Notes under the pieces: generated by a model
Told to the model about the DNA's origin: nothing
The model's input: only the letters and a program-made list of their open reading frames with translations
Database searches by the model: none
In this document: piece after piece, positions 6,272 to 10,981 of the stretch
Numbering within the stretch: position 1 is the first letter of the stretch
How the letters are laid out: each line of letters begins with the position of its first letter
DNA from: Rhodospirillaceae bacterium TMED167
GTDB lineage: Bacteria > Pseudomonadota > Alphaproteobacteria > Rhodospirillales_A > UBA2165
Assembly: GCA_002170915.1 (NCBI GenBank)
Contig: NHHQ01000111.1
Location: 15,842-26,822 of the forward strand
Direction of reading: 5' to 3'
Length of the DNA stretch: 10,981 nt
Translations under genes and position numbers: made by a program

Positions 6272-7438
6272 ATGGTAGAAATCCATACCCCCCAAGAAAT
6301 GCTTTGCCGGCTGATTTCCTTCAACACCATCTCCGCGCTGTCTAACAAAGATATGATCCAGTTTATGGCTGACTATCTCGCAGGCTACGGGATCAGCGCC
6401 AACATTGGTGGCAATGACGACGGCACTAAAGCGGACTTGATCGCCACCATCGGCCCCGATGTGGAGGGCGGTTTGGTGCTATCTGGTCATACAGACGTGG
6501 TGCCGGTGGAAGGTCAATACTGGCACACGGATCCCTTCGCGATGATGGAAAAAGACGGACTCCTATACGGCCGGGGAACCTGCGATATGAAGGGCTTCAT
6601 CGCCGTTGCGCTCGCGCTCGTGCCCGAAATTCTAGCTCTTCCCCTGATAAAGCCGTTACATTTAGTGTTCAGTTATGACGAGGAAGTGGGGTGTCTCGGG
6701 GCGCCAGGACTTATCGCCCGGTTGATGCAGGATAAGCCTGCGCCGTTGGCGGCCATCATTGGCGAACCCACCTCGATGAAGTTGGTGAATGCACATAAAG
6801 GCATTACAGCTTTTAAAACCTGCATAACTGGTAAACCTGGTCACTCCTCCCAGACCCATAAAGGGGTGAATGCCATTGCCGTGGCGGCGGACTGTATTCG
6901 GTTTTTGCAGGATAAGGCGGGGTCATTCAGAACCGGCGAGGGTCCCCGGGATGAGCGATTTGAACCAGCTCATACGACTGTGAGCATGGGGAGGATCACC
7001 GGTGGCACCGCGAATAATATTATTGCTGGGGAGTGTATGTTTACCTGGGACGTGCGGGCTATTGTACCGGGCGAAGGTCAGCGGCTTAAAGCAGCGCTCG
7101 ACGTGTATTGCCGGGATATTCTGCTGCCCCCCTTGCAGCAGATTGCACCTGAAGCCAATATCATTTCCGAGAAATTTGCCGAGATACCTCCGTTAACACC
7201 GAGTGACGATAATCCGGCGGAAGCTCTCGTTCGCCGGCTTACAGGCCAAAATCAGGCCGGCGCAGCAGCCTTCGGGACAGAAGCCGGGCAGTTCCAGGAG
7301 GCCGGTATTCCCTCCGTAATATGCGGACCCGGCAGCATTGATCAGGCTCACCAACCTAACGAATTCGTAGCTCAGTCCCAATTGACAGAATGTGCAGATT
7401 TCATACGCAAACTTGCCGACTGGGCGGCAGCCAATTAA
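6272..7438 (+). CDS. argE: Acetylornithine deacetylase (M20 family)
   Basis: This 388-residue metallo-hydrolase of the M20/ArgE-DapE group is predicted to cleave N2-acetyl-L-ornithine to ornithine and acetate in the cytoplasm. The dinuclear metal site is complete: His73 and Asp75 in SGHTDVVPV, Asp105 in GRGTCDMKGF, the catalytic Glu pair in YDEEVGCLG (137-138), Glu165 in IGEPTSM, and His360 in IDQAHQPNEF. The dimerisation domain carries GKPGHSSQTHKGVNAI. The N-terminal MLCRLISFNTISALSN and the block AFGTEAGQFQEAGIPSVICGPG are of ArgE type rather than DapE type, and argD and argF nearby support the arginine assignment. An amidase for a related N-acyl amino acid remains possible. The gene lies 19 bases behind trkH and ends in a 4-base tail-to-tail overlap with the opposing lipoprotein gene. 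Confidence 0.9.
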   Translation: MVEIHTPQEMLCRLISFNTISALSNKDMIQFMADYLAGYGISANIGGNDDGTKADLIATIGPDVEGGLVLSGHTDVVPVEGQYWHTDPFAMMEKDGLLYGRGTCDMKGFIAVALALVPEILALPLIKPLHLVFSYDEEVGCLGAPGLIARLMQDKPAPLAAIIGEPTSMKLVNAHKGITAFKTCITGKPGHSSQTHKGVNAIAVAADCIRFLQDKAGSFRTGEGPRDERFEPAHTTVSMGRITGGTANNIIAGECMFTWDVRAIVPGEGQRLKAALDVYCRDILLPPLQQIAPEANIISEKFAEIPPLTPSDDNPAEALVRRLTGQNQAGAAAFGTEAGQFQEAGIPSVICGPGSIDQAHQPNEFVAQSQLTECADFIRKLADWAAAN

Positions 7439-8025
7439 AATACATAGTCGGCCATAAAACGCTGAATGCCTCGGTCCATTTCACTGTTGAACCGCCCGAT
7501 CAGTTTTTCGACGAGTTCGAGCCAGATGCGGCGGCGGTCCGCGAGACTGGCATCCTCCCGGATATTTTGCTGCCAGGTGGCGCTGGCTGTCACTTGAGCG
7601 CGCTGGACGCCACGGTCGTCTATGATCTCAAGACGCGCTTTAACGGCGGTATCATATTGTTCTGAGGCCTGCTTCTTAAACAAGCCTGTCAGTTTTTCAT
7701 CTTTTTTCAGCTTTGTTTCGATGGCGTCGGCCTGAAGGATGGTGAAGCGGGCTGTCCCCCGTTTGCCCCCTATCCGCAGTCGGTCCTGGGCCCACATCGT
7801 GAGGGCTTGCTCCGGGGCCATGGGAAACCGGTGGCCCACATTCGGTGCTTGTGTGTCGCTCTGCAACAGGGAGGTGATCTGAATATCTGCGACTTGCAAC
7901 TTGATAGGCGGCAAGTGTTTGAATGTCAGCTGAGGCAGGTGGTTGTTGGGGCTCGCGCAGGCTGAGAGAATAACGATGATGAGGGTGATAAACAGAGAAC
8001 GAACCATGTCATAACTCTTACACAT
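7435..8025 (-). CDS. Small lipoprotein of unknown function, last gene of the arg/hslO cluster
   Basis: The protein is 196 residues from ATG 8025, or 190 from the in-frame ATG at 8007, which gives a more typical signal peptide (MVRSLFITLIIVILSAC). The lipobox LSAC (Cys23 in the long form) and the hydrophobic stretch before it predict a lipid-anchored envelope protein. The mature part has a Pro-rich N-terminus, then FPMAPEQALTMWAQDRL, RGTARFTILQADAIETKL and a stretch YDTAVKARLEIIDDRG, suggesting alternating beta strands, then a C-terminal amphipathic helix (LVEKLIGRFNSEMDRGIQRFM). I believe similar lipoproteins occur in other alphaproteobacteria, but no function is known to me. Neither start has a strong ribosome binding site; from ATG 8025 the gap to the hslO stop is 13 bases, which suggests translational coupling. 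Confidence 0.82.
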   Translation of the reverse strand: MCKSYDMVRSLFITLIIVILSACASPNNHLPQLTFKHLPPIKLQVADIQITSLLQSDTQAPNVGHRFPMAPEQALTMWAQDRLRIGGKRGTARFTILQADAIETKLKKDEKLTGLFKKQASEQYDTAVKARLEIIDDRGVQRAQVTASATWQQNIREDASLADRRRIWLELVEKLIGRFNSEMDRGIQRFMADYVF

Positions 8026-8038
8026 GGGGACCCGGTGT

Positions 8039-8977
8039 TCAAGCTATTGATGGTCCCTGGGACTGGAGAGCCCGGATTTCATCTAAGGCGGCATCATCAA
8101 AGGCATAGACCGTGCGGCAAAATTCGCAGGTCGCGGTGATCTCTCCGGTCTCCGTCTTCATATCGATAAGGTCCTCCGTCGGGAAAGATGCCAAGGTCTC
8201 GGCAACTTTCTCACGGGCGCACCGGCAGCAATACGAAATCTCTTTTTTATCGTAGAGCCGGACGCCGTTCTCATGAAACAGGCGGTAGAGAAGCTCGTCG
8301 AAGCTAAGACGCGGGTCGAGGAGCTCTTCAGAGGTGAGCGAATTCAGGAGGATGGTGGCGTTTCGCCAATTCTCCTCTTCTTCATCGGCTGTGAGAATCA
8401 GCCGGTCTTCGCCGGGCATCTTTTGAATCATGATGATGGCGGCCCGGGGGGGGAAGTCATCGGCCACCGGTTGAGCGGCGACCATGATCGCCGTGTCTAA
8501 TTGTTCGGACTGTTGGAAGTAGCTTTGCGCACATTCGGCGATGGTGTTGCCTTCCAGAGCCACGATGCCCTGATAGCGGTCCGTGTGCGCGCCCTGATCC
8601 AGGGTGAATGCCAGATGACCGGCGCCCAGGAGGTCGGGCACGGGGTGGTCAATCTCCAAGCCGTCGGTGAAAATCTCTTCCTTGTAGCGTGCATAACCCC
8701 GCATCTGGCCGGCGCTGGTGACATCGGCGACGAGCATGGGGATGGGGCCGTCGCTTTGAGTTTGCAGATAGAAGGTCCCGTCAAATTTGAGCGAGGTGGA
8801 AATGGCGGCCGTGAGCGCAATTGTCTCACCGAGCACGCGGGCAACCGGTTCGGGATAGGCATGCGTGCCGAGAATGCCCTCATATGATGCGCTGAGGCGC
8901 GCGACCCGCCCGCGAATGTTGGCGCCCTCGATGCGGAAAGGCTGAAGGGTGTCGGAGATTACGGAGCTTGTCATCAT
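8039..8977 (-). CDS. hslO: Redox-regulated chaperone Hsp33
   Basis: Hsp33 is a cytoplasmic holdase chaperone activated by oxidation: loss of zinc and disulfide formation unfold its linker. The 312 residues show the N-terminal domain (about 12-200) with RGRVARLSASYEGILGTHAYP, GQMRGYARY and the AECAQSYFQQSEQL helix, and a C-terminal zinc region with CxC (Cys251, Cys253, in YCCRCAREKV) and CxxC (Cys284, Cys287, in CEFCRTVYAF). All four zinc ligands are present. An extra Cys250 directly precedes the CxC. Two adjacent ATG codons (8977 and 8974) are possible starts and neither has a clear ribosome binding site. The gene starts 28 bases after argF and is followed at 13 bases by the lipoprotein gene, so it is probably expressed with the arginine genes. 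Confidence 0.95.
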   Translation of the reverse strand: MMTSSVISDTLQPFRIEGANIRGRVARLSASYEGILGTHAYPEPVARVLGETIALTAAISTSLKFDGTFYLQTQSDGPIPMLVADVTSAGQMRGYARYKEEIFTDGLEIDHPVPDLLGAGHLAFTLDQGAHTDRYQGIVALEGNTIAECAQSYFQQSEQLDTAIMVAAQPVADDFPPRAAIIMIQKMPGEDRLILTADEEEENWRNATILLNSLTSEELLDPRLSFDELLYRLFHENGVRLYDKKEISYCCRCAREKVAETLASFPTEDLIDMKTETGEITATCEFCRTVYAFDDAALDEIRALQSQGPSIA

Positions 8978-9005
8978 TTACGCGGTTGGGTTGATCGGTG
9001 AACAG

Positions 9006-9920
9006 CTATGCGACGCCGAGGCACCAGGCCATAACCGCCTTTTGGGCATGGAGCCGGTTTTCCACTTCATCCCAAACGACGGACTGGGGACCATCCAAGA
9101 CCTCATCCGTGACTTCCTCACCCCGATGGGCTGGTAGACAGTGCATAAATATCGCATCCGTTTTGGCACCAGTCATGACGTTGGCATTGACTTGATATGG
9201 CGCCAGCAAGTCAAGCCGCTGCGCCCGCTCTCCATCGTCACCCATGGAGACCCAAGTATCTGTCACCACGCAGTCAGATCCTGCGACGGCTTCCTGCGCG
9301 TCTGTAAAGCTTTTGACCGTGCCGCCCTCGCGCGCCGCCCAATCCAGGAGGTCTTGGCCGAGGCTGAGCTCGGGAGGTGTCGCAATGCGAAATTCAAAGC
9401 CCAGTTTGACGGCGGCGTGCAACCAAGATGCGGCGACATTGTTGCCGTCGCCAACCCAAGTCACGGTTTTGCCTTCGATGGACCCCCGGTGCTCTTCGAA
9501 AGTCTGGATGTCCGCCATGATCTGGCAGGGATGAGAATCGTCTGTCAGGCCGTTGATCACAGGAACCGTGGCGAAGTTAGCGAGATCGAGAAGCTTCTGA
9601 TGAGAGTCCGTGCGGATCATCATCAAGTCGGCGTAGCGCGATAGCACACGGGCTGTATCAGCCGGGGTCTCACCCCGGCCCAGTTGGGAATCCTTTTCAC
9701 TTAGCACAACCACGTTGCCGCCCAGTTGCACCATGCCCACTTCGAAAGAAACGCGGGTTCGGGTCGATGGTTTTTCGAAAATGAGGACGATGGTTTTACC
9801 CTTAAGGGGCTCGTCTGTGCCTGCCGTGCCTCTTTTAAAACAGGCAGCCTGATCAAGAATAGATCTCAGCGTCGTCCTATCGAGCCGGTCGATGTCGAGA
9901 AAGTGCCGAAGATCGGTCAT
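9006..9920 (-). CDS. argF: Ornithine carbamoyltransferase
   Basis: This cytoplasmic trimeric enzyme converts ornithine plus carbamoyl phosphate to citrulline in arginine synthesis. The 304 residues are full length. The carbamoyl-phosphate loop is [13 protein letters not shown] (STRTR at 52-56), followed by HPCQ (130-133), the ornithine-side DTWVSMGDD (SMG 225-227), and the C-terminal [11 protein letters not shown] (260-270) carrying the catalytic Cys. The SMG motif separates it from aspartate carbamoyltransferase. The start ATG 9920 is supported by AGGA at 9930-9933 (9-base spacing). It lies 11 bases downstream of argD and is clearly in the same operon. Its product citrulline would pass to argG/argH, which are not in the window. 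Confidence 0.97.
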   Translation of the reverse strand: MTDLRHFLDIDRLDRTTLRSILDQAACFKRGTAGTDEPLKGKTIVLIFEKPSTRTRVSFEVGMVQLGGNVVVLSEKDSQLGRGETPADTARVLSRYADLMMIRTDSHQKLLDLANFATVPVINGLTDDSHPCQIMADIQTFEEHRGSIEGKTVTWVGDGNNVAASWLHAAVKLGFEFRIATPPELSLGQDLLDWAAREGGTVKSFTDAQEAVAGSDCVVTDTWVSMGDDGERAQRLDLLAPYQVNANVMTGAKTDAIFMHCLPAHRGEEVTDEVLDGPQSVVWDEVENRLHAQKAVMAWCLGVA

Positions 9921-9929
9921 GGTGCAGGG

Positions 9930-9933
9930 TCCT
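9930..9933 (-). promoter_or_regulatory. argF Shine-Dalgarno overlapping the argD stop codon
   Basis: On the - strand the argD stop TAG (9934-9932) runs directly into AGGA, read as TAGGACC. The argF ATG follows 9 bases later. Ribosomes ending argD would sit on the argF initiation region, which suggests translational coupling. Confidence 0.55.
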
Positions 9934-10981
9934 ATGCGTCGATCCCGGTGAGCACATCATCCAGTGTGGCAAGGGCGTCAGTGATGTGACTTTCCTCCAC
10001 AATGAGAGGTGGGATAAACCGGATCACATTGCTGCCAGCGCTGACCGTCAAAAGGCCCTGAGCCTCAAGTGCCTTAACCACATTGCCATTCACAATATCT
10101 TCGGAAATTTCGATGCCCATGAGCAGGCCCAGGCCTCGAACGTCAATAATTTTGTCCGCATGCTTGGCGGCGGTGGCTTCGAGGCCGTTACGAAGAACCG
10201 CACCCATCTCCACCACATGTTCGAGAAATCCGTTTTCCAAAATAACATCCAGAACAGCATTTGCTGCCGCCATAGCCACCGGGTTTCCGCCGAATGTAGA
10301 CCCATGAGTACCGGCCACCATTGCAGCACTACATTTGTAGTTGGCGAGGCAGGCGCCGACCGGAAACCCGCCGCCCAGACCTTTGGCAGAGGACAGGATA
10401 TCCGGTTCAATATTTGACCATTGATAGGCGAACAGCTTGCCGGATCGGCCCATCCCGGTTTGCACCTCATCCAGAAACAAGAGAAGGCCGTATTCGTCCG
10501 CTGTTTCCCGCAGCCGGTTGATGTAGTCCTCTGAGGCATAATTGATGCCGCCCTCACCCTGAACGGGTTCCACCAGAATGGCGGCGGTTTCGTCGGTGAT
10601 GGCAGCTCGCACCTCGTTGAGGTTTCCGTAGGGCACTTGGTCAAAGCCATCAAGCATCGGCCGGAAGCCTGTCATGTGCTTTTCCTGCTTGGCCGCAGAG
10701 AGGGTGGCCAGAGTCCGGCCATGGAAACTGCCTGTCGCCGTGATGATCCGGTTTCGTTCTGGATTTCCCGCGTTACTGTGGTACCGCCGGGCGATTTTGA
10801 TGCCGCACTCAACAGACTCGGCGCCAGAGTTACAGAAAAAGACGGAGCTTGCAAAGGTTGTGTCCACCAGACGTTGAGCCATACGCTCCTGGCCCGGAAT
10901 CTGATACAAGTTGGAATAATGCAGCAGTTTTCCGGCCTGGTCCTGGATGGCCTGGACCAGATGAGGATGGTTATGCCCCAG
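9932..10981 (-). CDS. argD: Acetylornithine aminotransferase, 5'-truncated by the window edge
   Basis: This PLP-dependent class-III aminotransferase converts N-acetylglutamate semialdehyde to N-acetylornithine; some homologues also act in lysine synthesis. The visible 349 residues run in frame to the last base of the window, beginning [20 protein letters not shown], so roughly the first 40-50 residues are missing. An apparent TTG start at 10909 is internal. Counting from the first visible residue, PLP-site motifs are [12 protein letters not shown] (51-62), GSFHGRT (84-90), [10 protein letters not shown] (136-145), [13 protein letters not shown] (Asp171, which contacts the pyridine nitrogen) and [14 protein letters not shown] with the Schiff-base Lys200. 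The block [13 protein letters not shown] is typical of ArgD. It is the first visible gene of the - strand cluster argD-argF-hslO-lipoprotein; promoter and start lie beyond the right edge. Confidence 0.95.
   Translation of the reverse strand: MGHNHPHLVQAIQDQAGKLLHYSNLYQIPGQERMAQRLVDTTFASSVFFCNSGAESVECGIKIARRYHSNAGNPERNRIITATGSFHGRTLATLSAAKQEKHMTGFRPMLDGFDQVPYGNLNEVRAAITDETAAILVEPVQGEGGINYASEDYINRLRETADEYGLLLFLDEVQTGMGRSGKLFAYQWSNIEPDILSSAKGLGGGFPVGACLANYKCSAAMVAGTHGSTFGGNPVAMAAANAVLDVILENGFLEHVVEMGAVLRNGLEATAAKHADKIIDVRGLGLLMGIEISEDIVNGNVVKALEAQGLLTVSAGSNVIRFIPPLIVEESHITDALATLDDVLTGIDA

Noticed and set aside
9141..9644. 167-residue + strand frame opposite argF
   Set aside because: Antisense shadow of a full-length, motif-complete argF.
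10090..10653. 187-residue - strand frame within argD
   Set aside because: Out-of-frame shadow of argD, rich in Trp, Cys and Pro, as expected from a shifted frame.

Overview
The window looks like chromosomal DNA of a fairly GC-rich alphaproteobacterium, probably Rhodospirillales-like. This is inferred from the type of ApaG, the OmpA-domain lipoprotein with its FDCWVEQQEENWQ core, the TrkH and Hsp33 sequences, and an argD-argF-hslO cluster. It reads mainly as a housekeeping region. I see no CRISPR array, integrase, transposase, phage gene or toxin-antitoxin pair.

Left part (1-2232). The 3' end of an S-formylglutathione hydrolase gene is followed on the + strand by a TauE/SafE-family permease. 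A 265-base non-coding gap (1221-1485) separates the permease from a convergent unrecognised 211-residue protein on the - strand. The gap holds an isolated palindrome and an array of short GC-rich hairpins flanked by CTGAGGG. Upstream of the unknown gene, on the same strand, lies tRNA-Gly(CCC), only 37 bases away and with no visible terminator between.

Middle part (2233-7438, all + strand). It holds an OmpA-domain lipoprotein (peptidoglycan-binding type), ApaG, GTP cyclohydrolase I (folE, with a GTG start and an AT-rich leader), a TrkH potassium transporter subunit, and an M20 deacetylase that best fits acetylornithine deacetylase (argE). trkH and argE are 19 bases apart and are probably co-transcribed.

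Right part (7435-10981, all - strand). argD (5' end outside the window), argF, hslO (Hsp33) and a small lipoprotein gene are packed with gaps of 11, 28 and 13 bases, which looks like one operon. Its last gene overlaps the end of argE by four bases, tail to tail. Three arginine-pathway steps therefore lie within 5 kb but in opposing transcripts: N-acetylornithine formation (argD), deacetylation to ornithine (argE) and carbamoylation to citrulline (argF).

I found no convincing undescribed system. The best leads are the hairpin array and palindrome at 1348-1473, the unknown gene behind tRNA-Gly, the uncharacterised N-terminal domain of the OmpA lipoprotein, and the small lipoprotein at the end of the arginine/Hsp33 operon.
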